From positions 325,501-389,500 of the forward strand of contig NW_026262701.1 of NCBI RefSeq assembly GCF_021869535.1: DNA of 64,000 bases, read 5' to 3'. A model generated the notes under the pieces. The model was not told the origin of the DNA, ran no database searches, and saw nothing but the letters and a program-made list of their open reading frames with translations. Source of the DNA: Mytilus californianus. Lineage: Eukaryota; Mollusca; Bivalvia; Mytilida; Mytilidae. Below, in pieces: positions 34,259 to 46,433 of the stretch (position 1 is its first letter; each line of letters begins with the position of its first letter). Both the position numbers and the translations under genes were made by a program.

Positions 34259-37140
34259 ATTGTAGGGGACACTGTCATTAGTGGTAGATGTAGTGTACCG
34301 GTTTGTACGACAATGTAGAAGACACTGTCATCTGATGGATGTACTGTACCAGTTTGTATGACATTGTAGTGGACACTGTCATTGGTAGTAGATGTACTGT
34401 ACTGGTTTGTATGACATTGTAGTGGACACTGTCATTGGTGGTAGATGTACTGTACTGGTTTGTATGACATTGTAGTGGACACTGTCATTGGTGGCAGATG
34501 TACTGTACTGGTTTGTATTACATTGTAGAGGACACTGTCATTGGTGGTAGATGTACTGTACTGGTTTGTATGACATTGTAGTGGACAATGTCATTGGTGG
34601 TAGATGTACTGTACTAGTTTGTATGACATTTTAGTGGACACTGTCATTGGTGGTAGATGTACTGTACTGGTTTGTATTACATTGTAGAGGACACTGTCAT
34701 TGGTGGTAGATGTACTGTACCAGTCTGTTTGACATTGTAGTGGACACTGTCATTGGTGGTAGATGTACTGTACCAGTTTGTATGACATTGTAGAGGACAC
34801 TGTCATTGGTGGTAGATGTACTGTACTGGTTTGTATGACATTGTAGTGGACACTGTCATTGGTTGTAGATGTACTGTACCGGTTTGTATGACATTGTAGG
34901 AGACACTGTTATTGGTGGTAGATGTACTGTACTGGTTTGTATGACATTGTAGGGGACACTGTCATTGATGGTAGATGTACTGTACCAGTTTGTATGACAT
35001 TGTAGGAGACACTGTCATTGGTGGTAGATGTACTGTACTGGTTTGTATGACATTGTAGAGGACACTATCATTGGTGGTAGATGTACTGTACCGGTTTGTA
35101 TGACATTGTAGGAGACACTGTTATTGGTGGTAGATGTACTGTACCGGTTTGTATGACATTGTAGGGGACACTGTCATTGGTGGTAGATGTACTATACCAG
35201 TTTGTATGACATTGTAGGAGACACTGTCATTGGTGGTAGATGTACTGTACCAGTTTGTATGACATTGTAGAGGACACTGTCATCTGATGGATGTACTGTA
35301 CTGGTTTGTATGACATTGTAGAGGACACTGTCATTGGTGATAGATGTACTGTACCAGTTTGTATGACATTGTAGTGGACACTGCCATTGGTGATAGATGT
35401 ACTGTACCAGTCTGTTTGACATTGTAGAGGACACTGTCACTGGTGGTAGATGTACTGTACCGGTTTGTATGACATTGTAGGGGACACTGTCATTGGTGGT
35501 AGATGTACTGTACAAGTTTGTATGACTTTGTACGGGACATTGTCATTGTTGGTAGATGTACTGTACCAGTTTGTATGACATTGTAGAGGACACTGTCATT
35601 GGTGGTAGATGTATTGTACCAGTTTGTATGACATTGTAGGGTACACTGTCATTGGTGGTAGATGTACTGTACCAGTTTGTATGACATTGTAGAGGACACT
35701 GTCATTGGTGGTAGATGTATTGTACCAGTTTGTATGACATTGTAGTGGACAATGTCATTGGTAGTAGATGTACTGTACCAGTTTGTATGACAGTGTAGTG
35801 GACAATGTCATTGGTGGTAGATGTACTGGACCGGTTTGTATGACATTGTAGTGGACAATGTCATTGGTGGTAGATGTACTGTACCGGTTTGTATGAGATT
35901 GTAGTGGACAATGTCATTGGTGGTAGATGTACTGTACCGGTTTGTATGAAATTGTAGAGGACACTATCATTGGTGGTAGATGTACTGTACCGGTTTGTTT
36001 GACATTGTAGAGGACACTGTCATCTGATGGATGTACTGTACTGGTTTGTATGACATTGTAGAGGACACTGTCATTGGTGATAGATGTACTGTACCAGTTT
36101 GTATGACATTGTAGAGGACACTGTCATTGGTGGTAGATGTACTGTACTGGTTTGTATGACATAGTAGAGGACACTGTCATCTGATGGATGTACTGTACTG
36201 GTTTGTATGACATTGTAGAGGACACTGTCATTGTTGGTAGATGTACTGTACCGGTTTGTATGACATTGTAGAGGACACTGTCATTGTTGGTAGATGTACT
36301 GTACCAGTTTTTATGACTTTGTAGAGGACACTGTCATTGGTGGTAGATGTACTGTACCAGTTTGTATGACATTGTAGTGGACACTGTCATTGGTGGTAGA
36401 TGTACTGTACCAGTCTGTATGACATTGTAGTGGACACTGTCATTGGTGGTAGATGTACTGTACCAGTTTGTATGACATTGTTGGGGACACTGTCATTGGT
36501 GGTAAATGTACTGTACCAGTTTGTACATCTTCGCTAGCCAAGGGTTACGATCCACTTTCCTCCTCTCCACCCTTGGCGGATTGAGATAGAATTTCGGAGA
36601 CACATGGTAATGATTTTCATTGGTTGCAGTTGAAACTCGCTGCATCCAATCAAAAAGTGCCTATAACATGATTACGTGTAAATGTAGAAAGTGTATGTTA
36701 ACAATTGGCACGTGCTTATTGTGCAACAAGTCTTTACATCCCTAAATATACGCCTATACTTAGTGACAATTTGAATGTTTTTAATCAATTAATAGAATTT
36801 CCTGTGTATGTTTCTTGCACAAATGCATGAATGTCAACGTATATTTTCGTTACCTGCTTTACCAAGTGTGTAGAATCTAGACGCTACCTCCAAATTGAAG
36901 AGTTCAAGTGTTACCATTGGTCAAGAATGATGTATTCGGAATGGGTGTGACTTTAATCTACCGATAGATGGCGCAACATTGTTATCACAAATGTTGGCTT
37001 AATCTGCCAAGGGTGGAGAGGAGGGAAGTGGATCGTAACCCTTGGCTAGCGAAGATTCAGTTTTTATGACATTGTAGGGGACACTGTCATTGGTGGTAGA
37101 TGTACTGTACCAGTTTGTATGACATTGTAGAGGACATTGT
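34259..37140 (+). repeat. 53-bp satellite (blocks 34259-36525 and 37058-37140)
   Basis: The unit is 53 bp (gacattgtag at 34413 and 34466), with gtggacactgtcattggtgg and agatgtactgtactgg. About 43 copies precede an insertion and about 1.5 follow it. The unit is not a multiple of three, so ORFs through it are meaningless. Some units have a 3-base-shortened gtcatctgatgg variant that recurs at intervals, hinting at block amplification. Confidence 0.95.
36526..37057. mobile_element. DNA transposon/MITE with ~59-bp inverted ends and ~9-bp target duplication
   Basis: The left end starts atcttcgctagccaaggg and the right end is its complement (cccttggctagcgaagat), with about 59 bp of inverted similarity running through cactttcctcctctccaccc. 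It is flanked by cagtttgta (36517-36525) and cagttttta (37058-37066), a 9-bp duplication with one mismatch of satellite sequence. Long TIRs plus a 9-bp duplication fit a Mutator-like non-autonomous element. The interior has no long ORF. Confidence 0.8.
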
Positions 37141-38130
37141 CAATTTTTTGCTTTTGTGCAGTACATTATGCTGTTGCTAATTGCACCCCCCCCCCTTTTT
37201 TTTTAACCCCACCCTTTTTCAAATGTTTTTACAAAAAAAAATTTGAAGAAATTTTCTTTTTAATTTCTGAAATTTAATGTGAAAAAAAAATTTCCCCCTC
37301 ACAATTTCTTTTGAACCCCCCCCCCCCCCCCCTCCCAATTTTTATTTCATCACCCCCCTCCCCTATATCTCTAGGCAATGTAGATTAAACAAACACACAG
37401 CAATACCCACAGTAAAACTCAAATTTAATAGAAGTCAGAGTCCGGTGTCAGAATAGGTAACAAAAGAAACTAAGCAAAATGACAATGAAACATAAATTAA
37501 CAGAGGACTACTACATGTAGCAGTTACTGACATGCCAGCTCCGGACCTCAATTAAACTGATGGAAAGTTTATGTCTTCATCATATGAAAATCAAACACAA
37601 TCTCTCCCGTTAGGGGTTTAGTATCATACCATCATAAAGTATATGAGAAAAACATAACCCGTATCATGCCAACAACTGGTTTTAGAATAAATGTGTTTAT
37701 TTCCGATGCAAAGACCCTATGAGTGAATCAATATTAATACCAAAATATGCCAGAGGTCAACCAGTTACCTACATAAATCAATTGCTTGTACTAGATGTTT
37801 TAAGTTATAAGTCAAATAAGTTTGCACTCCAACATGATGCTCAAGGTAAATAACTCAAATTAAGTCATATTGAAAACTGTGTCTTGAAACTTTACTCTTT
37901 TTACATTTTTACATTATCATCCAGTACTACATTTGAGTAGAAGTTGTCTCCCCTTCACCAAGAAGTGATGCTCAGTAATGATATTGAATGACAATAGTAT
38001 TACTGTGCAACAGTCTATTTATAGAATTTTTTTTTTTTTATTTCCTAAATTGTTTATTTACTTATGAATGATTATTTTTCTATAATCAGGGAACTGTAAT
38101 GACTTTCTAGCACCATGACACATGAATATT
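37141..38130. other. Homopolymer-rich spacer and Mytilus-type repeat fragment
   Basis: 37180-37370 holds C runs and A/T runs of the kind seen in copies E and F. From 37400 to about 37790, stretches such as gacatgccagctccggacct and cccgttaggggtttagtatc look like a dispersed Mytilus repeat on the minus strand (from memory). No gene was seen. Confidence 0.4.
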
Positions 38131-38470
38131 CTAATAGAACAAGCATTCTGAGAGTATTGCAAGGCAATACATAGTCCCCTACCGGGTAAAAATTCATTAT
38201 ACTGGAACAAAATGCTAACTTGTTCTATAACTTGTCACGGTGTAAACAAAAAGAAAATATCAAGTCAATATCTACAAGCATGACTAAAAACAGTGTGGAA
38301 AACTGAATATATGTGTGAATTTTTTCAAGTCCAAGGAACATAACTCTGCACAAAATTATCAGACCGAAACAAAAATTTGAACTTGATCTGTAACTTGTCA
38401 TGATAAAACTATTTACCAATTGTCAATCAATATCTTCAAGCATGATGAAAAAAAGTGTGGAAAACCTAAA
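38131..38470 (+). repeat. Left-end fragment of the element found at 15055
   Basis: Nearly identical to 15054-15370, including caagcattctgagagtattg and tagtcccctaccgggt, but lacking the right half. Confidence 0.75.
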
Positions 38471-39555
38471 AAATTTTAACAGTGGTGATCTAGGAATAGT
38501 ATATTAACGGGATTAGAAACTTTGAAGGTTTTTCTTATGAAGTCACCATATTTCTCTTGTGGTGAGATTTTATGAGATTTGCGAGGATTTGGAGAGAATG
38601 TTGTCAACGCCTGTGAAATTTACAAAATAATTCTAAACAATCATCAATGAAGTTTTATTGGTACGATTTACTAGAATCCAAATATAATTTGTCATTTTAA
38701 ATTATACAAGCATAGATACATGTATAATAACCATATATATATATATATTTTATCTATTGCCCACCAAAACCATCATTTTTTATACCCCATTGTGTGTTGG
38801 CACACTTCTGTAACAAAATATATGCTTACAGGAAATGACAAAAACGAAGCACATAAATATTTATGTCACTGTCACACATACTCATCAGTATGTTGATAGA
38901 GTGCTGAATTATAAAGACCTTGTATTCACTCTTATCTTGCCTCATCTTTTGATCCCTTAAACAGTAAAAATCCTAATTGTTTGGTAGTTGTTTAACACCC
39001 AGTGGCAAATATTCATCTAAATAAACGGAAGAATTACACGTATTCAGATAACTGTATACATACTTCAACTATAAAATGTTTACAAACATATTGCTGGTAC
39101 TATTTTTCCAGTGTTGTTGGTTTATGTGATTGCGAAATCACTTCAAAACCAAAACAAGCCTGGACATACTTTCAGTAGGCTGGTTTCGAACCGAAATTTA
39201 TCGCAACAGTCCATAAATTTGTCGATGACACCAAGAAGATTAAACGAATAATTCTTACCTAGGCCAGATTATGGCAAAACGTGAAAAATTAAGCAGCTGT
39301 AATAGAAAATTCTTTGAACTCGCTAGGTTTAGGTCTGATGCAATACTGCGATTGGCCAATCAACAAGGAAATACCTTGGGAAAAGATAGACCCGCATATA
39401 CGAAATTTCTATCAAATGATTAGTCTTTTGACAAGAAAATATCTTGAATTAAGTCTTTTGTCTTTTACAATATCAATAAATATATATAAGACCTTATACA
39501 TTCAAATGTAATAGTAAAATGAAATAACTATGGTTCCTGATTGATGTTAAGAGTT
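38471..39555. other. Upstream region of the C/EBP gene, no gene seen
   Basis: AT-rich with a (TA)n run at about 38733-38750. Short ORFs (for example 39314-39511) have no recognisable product. Confidence 0.35.
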
Positions 39556-39565
39556 ATTGCGCAAT
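39556..39565. promoter_or_regulatory. Candidate C/EBP binding palindrome upstream of the C/EBP gene
   Basis: ATTGCGCAAT is an exact match to the palindromic C/EBP consensus, 420 bases before the start codon. Autoregulation is known for vertebrate C/EBP genes; here it is inference. Confidence 0.4.
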
Positions 39566-39941
39566 ACATCTATGAACCGCACTGAATGGGGTTTCCCAAA
39601 AGCATATTTTTTTTCTCGAACGAGTTTTGACTAGAGTCTTGACGTATTCCAAATGTACCTGGTGCAGTTCGTAATATCTTAAAATACTGACCAATCAAAG
39701 ACATATTATACATCATAGGTTATTTATAGAATTCATGGCAGCCAAGAAAATATAATCCTTGGAAAACTAGATTTACTTATTTCTATAACACTTTTGCACA
39801 TAAATTTGGAAGTATATTCCACTTTAATATATATATATATTGCAGCGAAATTTGTGATACTTTTTGTAAACGACGCTTATTTAAAATTGTAAACGACTTC
39901 ATTCACAAAATTTTCAGGCGTATGAATATAGAAATTTCCTC

Positions 39942-39949
39942 TATATAAG
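39942..39949 (+). promoter_or_regulatory. Candidate TATA box of the C/EBP gene
   Basis: tatataag lies 36-43 bases before the ATG at 39985. If used, transcription would start about 30 bases on, leaving a very short 5' UTR, so either initiation is close to the ATG or this is not the real TATA box. Confidence 0.35.
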
Positions 39950-39984
39950 CATGAGTTTCCGAATGAAAGTTATCTTACTAGGGT

Positions 39985-40965
39985 ATGTCTGAATATCACA
40001 GTGCTTCTGAAGTAACAGCAACACGCAATTTTGATTTGCGTTCAGTGACTCCTGTGACCTCAGGGTCACTAAAATTTTCAACTACAGCAGATCCAAATAA
40101 GACGGATTTTACCAATTTTTTCTTAGAGAATAAAGAATGGCTCAAAGAAAATTCGACATTGCCGAACACGTTCCTGTACGACTCCGGTGTTGAAATCGTC
40201 ACAGAAAGTGACCTCAAAGTTCCATTCGACCTGGATCCATCTTTTGAAGCATCAGTTGACATTCAAGAACTTTTAAAAGGAGCAGACGTGAATGAAGAAG
40301 AATTTGAAAATCTTGCATCAGCACTGGTGAGCAAAGAGGATACTACATTATTGGATTTGGTCCAACAGGCCAACGGAAGGTCAGCTATTGATACGGTAAC
40401 TTCAAATACTTTTACCAACATTGTTTCAAGTGGTAGTTTGTATAATAACATTGACTTTATGACCAACGACGAGAACGTTAATACAGGGAACGGGGTGATG
40501 TTCATAGATCAATTAGTTGACACAGTTAACACAAACGATCTCTTGGATTCCAGCCAAGATAATAGCCGAGATTCAGCATTCTCGGATCAGATTGAGAGTG
40601 TGTCATCCTCCGTTGCATCACCACAAGAGTTCTTAGTAGTTCGTCCATTCAGAAATAAGCCAGGGCGTAAACCATCCGGTAACGGACCGATCCGCCCAAG
40701 GAAACGTCAGCCTGTTAAGGATACGGCAGAATATTTCGAAAAGCGAGAACGCAATAACGTGGCTGTCAGAAAAAGCAGAGATAAAGCAAAACTTAAACAA
40801 GTTGAAACTGAACAAAGAGTGCAACAGTTGGCGGACGAAAACGAAAACTTGAACAAGAAATTAGACTTGTTGACAAAGGAGCTGAACGTGCTGAAGAGTT
40901 TGTTTATAAATGTTGGTTCCACTTTACCGAAAGAACTTGAAAAAATGCTCGCTAAGTGTTCATGA
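39985..40965 (+). CDS. CEBP: C/EBP bZIP transcription factor, alpha/beta/delta/epsilon type, single exon
   Basis: The product is a 326-residue nuclear transcription factor. The basic region has EKRERNNVAVRKSRDKAK (residues 252-269), essentially the C/EBP DNA-contact signature, followed by a zipper with Leu 282, 289, 296 and 303 and ELNVLKSLF. Before it is an Arg/Lys-Pro-rich stretch (223-244). The N-terminal half holds acidic activation-domain-like segments: TDFTNFFLENKEWL (40-53), and SVDIQELL with NEEEFENLASAL (90-114), the latter resembling the SIDIS...NDEFLADLF box of vertebrate C/EBP-alpha. It is intronless, as vertebrate CEBPA, B and D are. Start is the first ATG after the promoter-like region. 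Codon use is less AT-biased than the flanks. It is divergent from C/EBP-gamma 12 kb away; invertebrate C/EBPs are co-orthologous to the four vertebrate genes, so no letter is assigned. Confidence 0.95.
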   Translation: MSEYHSASEVTATRNFDLRSVTPVTSGSLKFSTTADPNKTDFTNFFLENKEWLKENSTLPNTFLYDSGVEIVTESDLKVPFDLDPSFEASVDIQELLKGADVNEEEFENLASALVSKEDTTLLDLVQQANGRSAIDTVTSNTFTNIVSSGSLYNNIDFMTNDENVNTGNGVMFIDQLVDTVNTNDLLDSSQDNSRDSAFSDQIESVSSSVASPQEFLVVRPFRNKPGRKPSGNGPIRPRKRQPVKDTAEYFEKRERNNVAVRKSRDKAKLKQVETEQRVQQLADENENLNKKLDLLTKELNVLKSLFINVGSTLPKELEKMLAKCS

Positions 40966-42200
40966 CGAACGCTCAAACTTTAGACTTTTGTTAGTTCACA
41001 GTTGTTGTATTTCATCATCATCACATATTTCTCATTTAACATTAATAGATAAGAAGGATTGTATATCAAATGACTGCAGAAAATGTACTTCTAAACATTG
41101 TACAAATATTGGAGAAAGTGACAATATAAACTTAGTGAGACCAAATTTGACTAGTGAGAAATTCTGCATAATAACTCATTTCTATGGATGTGATTCATAC
41201 AAACTTTTTCATGAACAGAGATATTTAATTTACAAAGATCATTGTAGTTGTGTTTTTTCTAACTTTTGTAGTGATAAAAAGGTTTTGTCCCCGCTGCATA
41301 TGTATAAAGTATGGGGCAAGACTTATGTAGTATGTATCTATAATATAAATAATTTAAAAGTCATATAGAGTTTATTTACATTTTCTACCTTGTGAACAGG
41401 TTTTTTACATGGATTAAAATTTTCTACAAAGTTAAATCAGAAAGGTTTTGAATTGAAAATTAGCTTATCAATAGCAAAAATGAAGAAATTATTGATTGTA
41501 TTTGAAATATTTACTTTTGTCCTGAATTGTCATTGTGCAAGTGTTTGTTTTGTCCACAAACTAAAAATTTCAGTGCAATTTGGTATTGGAAAATGATAAA
41601 TTATGTGACCTATACACACACTTAAAAGTTCTTCCTTACTGGAATTTTAATATATTGGTTCTGTTAACAGGTTTTCGTATTTGGTATTTATAATTACCAA
41701 GATTTTGGTAATGTTGAATGTTACCAGTCTTTATGCAAGTACATGTACCTTTAGAATTCTTGTTAAAGAATAAGCCCTAAACACCATGTACATGTATGCA
41801 TAGCCACTGATTTTACAAGGGATGGTATACGAGGTAGACCAATAACATTTCTGAACTCTTGAGATCACTGTCTTGTAAGCTTGGAAAACATACCAACAAA
41901 TGAAATATAATGGGGGAAGTACTTTAACTATGAAAATTGAAAGGTATTTGTTATGAAAATGTAGATAGATCAACCTTTAAAACATGGATAAAATGAGATG
42001 TGGGGTGTACGTCAATGAGACGACAACCCAACAATACATTTAACTAAGATATCCACAGCTCAAACTATATTGTATAATATAATCCAACAATACATGTACA
42101 TATAACATAGCTCAAACCTTGTATAATATAATCTAACAATTAAACGACAATATATCAAACTCTAAATCATTACAAGTCTAAAAAAAAGTTGTAAATAAAT
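40966..42200 (+). other. Probable 3' UTR and flank of the C/EBP gene
   Basis: AT-rich, with scattered ATTTA motifs (near 41037, 41222, 41371 and 41510), which in immediate-early regulators often mark unstable mRNA. A first AATAAA occurs near 42195, inside sequence that also contains a dispersed repeat (41990-42100). Transcript end unproven. Confidence 0.35.
41985..42110 (+). repeat. Mytilus-type interspersed repeat (gtacgtcaatgagacgacaa)
   Basis: gatgtggggtgtacgtcaat and gagacgacaacccaac match a very common mussel repeat as I recall it. A related short stretch is at 440-510. Confidence 0.5.
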
Positions 42201-43915
42201 TAAACAGAAACTGTTATACTCTGCCATCAGCACCAATTAAAAACACTTTTAAGGCATTACACAATTAACCATTGACGAGGATAATTTCTGGCTTTAGACG
42301 TTAATATGTGGCAGGGTTCAACTAGATTTATAAGATCTGACCCTCCCCCTTTTAATTTTGATTAGTGGTCTAACATAAGGTGCATTAAAGAACACAATAA
42401 AAATCAGTACAGGAAAGACTACACTCATAAATAAGATAACAAAATCACAAGAACTGCATTATACCTCATCAAACAATATTCGCAGTTGCCGAAAGGAATA
42501 AAGCTATGCATCAGCATAATTGTATAGAAACAAGTTGAGTAAAATTAATTTCTTATCCGTTTCCCAGATCTCACCAGAAAACCAGAACATATCACTGCAA
42601 ACACAGACAACGTATGTGTATAGACAGTGATTCAGTAATTTGTGATAAATAAACCAGTATCAATTCATATAATAAGTATAGAATTGAAAATTGTTTGACA
42701 CTGATAAAAGAAATGGGTTACCTAATCGGACACCTTGATGAAAAATAAACAAATAAACCCAGTTCGTAAGTTGATCAATAAACCTTATTATTGGGTGCAT
42801 GCCATATAGGCCAAAATGCGCTATGTGTTTCGGGTAAGGGTTAACGATTTCTTCAAATCCTCTACTAGGAGTATGTGTGATGGCTCGTTACGAAGCTGAA
42901 AATTTTTCCAGTAAACAGTACAAACTTCCAACTGGTGCACCAGACTGAACAGTCCACTACTTGCTTCATTCTAACACCTATATCAAAACCTATCACCAAT
43001 ACATTTACTTCAACCAACTGATACTTCCACCCCAAACCAATCTTCCTTTGGTCACTCTTTGTCTACAACACTTGGGATCAGATTCTAATCATCCCGTCAA
43101 TACTTTCAACATCTACCCAAAGGTTTATCAATTTACACAGCTTATATCAACATACTGCCATTGCTAACTATATATTTGTATACATTATAAACATGACCAA
43201 TTTAAAGGGAGGAATTTGTTTAATCTTCATACTCCAATATCCCAAGGTCTGTCACGTATACACTGTAGTTGTGTTATATTAAAGAGAATGGGTCACAACA
43301 GTAATAGTGGTCAATGATTGGCGAATTAGTGTAAACATATATTATCATAAAGAATTCGTTATGTATAGCTACAAGAGTACATTTATACGAAATAATAAAA
43401 AACATCAATATATTTGTGATTTACACATATTGTATCCTTCAAGTGGAAACTTTTATTTGTTACATATGATTATGTATAAGTTATGTAATAGTTTGTCATG
43501 TTCTATGAACCCACAAAGAGCAGATGAGACCGGAAGCCAAACAAAAGACTGAAGATAACAAGGGACATTCATAAACCATGAGACGAAGAAAAACGGACCA
43601 CCCCATGATTATTCCGAGATTGCTCTGACGTCTAACGTTTTTTTCGGGATTTGCTAAGCAATCTTGGACTACCTCATGGCCTAAAAGAAAAACGCAGAAA
43701 AAATTAATGACTATATATTTAACACCATCCACAATAAAAACCGGAGCGATCTCTAGTGCTCTTTGTTCATGTAAACAAATAGTTACCAAAACAACACGAC
43801 AAGAAAAAGTATGCAACACTAATTTTCTTTCATCTTCATTTATAACCCATTTCACTGATCCAGAAAAATGAGTTCATCTAAATCAAATAAATTTTAATCA
43901 TCTTCTTTTGTGGTG
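42201..43915. other. Intergenic, no gene recognised
   Basis: AT-rich DNA with short ORFs lacking recognisable domains. The segment 43500-43850 has a mussel-repeat look (accggaagccaaacaaaag, gattgctctgacgtctaacg) but was not matched to a second copy here. Confidence 0.3.
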
Positions 43916-43917
43916 AT

Positions 43918-45090
43918 TCGGGTCTTATTGTGAACACCAAGAAAACTAAGTTTATGATATAGATCTCTGATAGACAAATATAGGTCGTTTTTTTTCGCAA
44001 CCATTAGAGTCTGCTACTGAATGTAAATACTTAGGTATTGTCTTCAACAATAGAGGTAAATAATTATATATAGCAGCTGAAAATCTTGCTGATTAACTAC
44101 GCAGGCATGTTTTGCCTTTAAATCAAAATCACCATATCCTATAACTGTATTGCAGTGGAAAAATGGATACTGCCTTGTGGATTTGAGTGGAATTTTGATA
44201 TCAGATTTTAATATAAACCTAGACACAGCAGATAAACTTCCACTTCAAAAGGATCAGAATTGTATAAAAAAAAATATTCCTGGTATCCATGATAAGGCTT
44301 CCAGTCTAGCTTTACGTACAAAACTTGAGCTTTATACATTATAATATTCCTGGTGTCCATGATAAGGCTTCCAGTCTAGCTTTACGTACAAAATTGAGCT
44401 TTATACATTATATAATTCCTAGTGTCCATGATAAAGCTTCCAGTCTAGCTTTATGTACAAAACTTGAGCTTTATACATTATAATATTCCTGGTGTTCATG
44501 ATAAAGCTTCCAGTCTATATAGCGTTACGTACAAAACTTGAGCTTTATACATCATATTTCATATCATATACTGTACATTAATGTTTAAATATTATGCTAA
44601 ATTAACTGACAGTGAAGTTAGGAACAACAAACATTTGATTTATTAAGATCTGCATTCATAAAATATATAATTTGTTATTACAGAGGAGCTCTTGCTGGCA
44701 TTAATCATGTATATAAACTAAAAAAAAGTACTAAATTTGGATTCACTTAAAAAAAAAGTATCGTGTACTCTGTTTCAGGATTCACAAAAAAAACTTTTAT
44801 AAATAGAAAATATCAAATTAATTCTAATAACACAGGTTAAACTCAGAATTTATACTAGAATTTCCTCACCGTTGGACGTATGCTTAATTGAGCTTTGATA
44901 TACCAAAAAAGGATGATCACGTCTCTTAAAAGTTAGAATTGGTGCATATTCACTTGCCAATGAAACAGGAAGATACAGTAAACCAAAGACTTTATTTAGC
45001 AACTGAAGGATTCTGCAAATTTGGCGGAGACAAAGTAGAAGATGAATTTCAGTTCGTTTTATATTACCCCTATATACAAACCTTGCTTTT
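43918..45090 (+). pseudogene. Decayed non-LTR reverse transcriptase, C-terminal part, with internal tandem repeats
   Basis: Fragments in shifting frames read GLIVNTKKTKFM (43930 region, the stretch after the RT catalytic core), ATECKYLGIVFNNRGK (about 44000-44060), and near 44995-45060 a Cys/His-poor remnant CKFGGDKVEDEFQFVLY of the C-terminal C-x2-C...H-x4-C zinc motif found in many LINE ORF2 proteins. Between them lies a ~73-bp tandem array (44270-44565). There are multiple stops and frameshifts, so it is not functional. Confidence 0.7.
44270..44565 (+). repeat. ~73-bp tandem repeat inside the RT pseudogene
   Basis: Four copies of a unit with attcctggtgtccatgataa, ggcttccagtctagctttac and cttgagctttatacattata. 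The first copy reads GIHDKASSLALRTKLELY in frame, which fits the C-terminal region of the RT, so the repeat is an internal expansion of coding sequence. Confidence 0.75.
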
Positions 45091-46215
45091 TATTATGTTT
45101 TATTTACATTATTCATTTTGTCGTGTTGTTATATATATTTATACGCATTGTCATATAATATTATGTGTGCTTTATCCAATAAAATATTTAATTTATAACA
45201 ATGTCCAAAATATGCCAGTTTAGAGCACACACCGCTAGCATAATATTCTTGGACCTGCACAACCGCGGCCACCAATCTGTGTTCGTTAAAAATATTGAAA
45301 GATAGGTATAGCTTTTCATTTGGGAATTCACAAAGCGATGTTGTTCTTATAATATCTTATATATTCACAGACAATCCTTATATTACACAGAAAAATGATA
45401 CATCAATAAAAAATACACGAGATGCACACTTAAAGCCGATAAGGGTTTGTCTTGTTATTATCATCCGGCATACCAACCTTGTTTCATTCGATTATTAATT
45501 TCCGTTGTTGACATCATGTAATTGAAAGGAAAATAACAGCTCCGACACTACAGCCCATAATAATATGGTTTGGGATTTGCTCATTGTTGAATGCCGTATG
45601 GCGGTGACTGTGACCAGCAGTTTGTTGGTGTCCTTTGACTCAAAGAGTCTGCTTAGTTCTCATATACCACAATATCTCCTTATTTTTTTCTTAAATCATT
45701 TCAAAAACCTATTCGATAAACCATTCATGAAGTATAAATCATACCTTGACTAAAAAAATGTTGTAAATATGTAATCCAATTAATTTTTTAAAATAAATAG
45801 GTAGTAAATAATTTAGATTTTTTTAAATAAGTGTGTTTTCAGTAAAAGTCGAAACTAGATGCCCATTTTGGCTGTGGAAGGTTGTTGCACAGTTGTAGCT
45901 AGATGAGTAACCCAGTTTAAAATCGTCCTATATGTTCAACTAATAATTGTGGAAAAATACACTGTTAAAGGTGCACTTTAGAAAATAAACACACGTATGG
46001 TTAACCACCGGTATGTGTGTATTGATCGATAATAATGAATGGGAAATCCCGATGACGCGGTGGGGTCTAGAACGGAGCTAAATTAATACAAATGTCATTT
46101 TTAGAGGAGAAAAAGAACATTCTAAAAAAGAAAGCGGCATATAAGTCATAGAGCACACCCTTTTTACGTTAATGGCTGAATAATATGATATCAAAGAAGC
46201 CCTATTTATATCAAA
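45091..46215. other. Intergenic, no gene recognised
   Basis: Contains only short ORFs. A fragment near 45585-45630 (attgttgaatgccgtatggc, gtgactgtgacc) is a diverged piece of the mussel repeat seen at 46285-46425. Confidence 0.3.
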
Positions 46216-46284
46216 CTTTATTTAAAAAAAGTGTTTCTCTGCCATCGATCATTTTGCCATTTTTCCTTGCATTTCATTTGGCTA

Positions 46285-46425
46285 AGTTTTAATAAACAAA
46301 CATGCGGTATGGGCTGTGCCCATTGTTGAAGGCCGTACGGTGACCTATAGTTGTTAATTTCTGTGTCATTTGGTCTCTTGTGAAGAATTGTCTCATTGGC
46401 AATCATACCACATCTTCTATATGGA
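46285..46425 (-). repeat. Mytilus-type interspersed repeat, minus orientation
   Basis: Contains tgttgaaggccgtacggtga and tgtcatttggtctcttgtg. The reverse complement matches 47355-47470 closely. As I recall, it is one of the most abundant repeats in Mytilus transcripts. Confidence 0.8.
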
Positions 46426-46433
46426 GTCAGTAG

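Noticed and set aside
35192-35515. 107-codon repetitive ORF on the minus strand
   Set aside because: By-product of the 53-bp satellite; the frame drifts between units and is kept open by chance.
39996-40976. Antisense ORFs across the C/EBP gene
   Set aside because: Shadows of the well-supported bZIP coding frame.
40910-41368. 152-codon ORF overlapping the end of the C/EBP gene
   Set aside because: Starts inside the C/EBP coding sequence in another frame and runs into the probable 3' UTR; no domain recognised.
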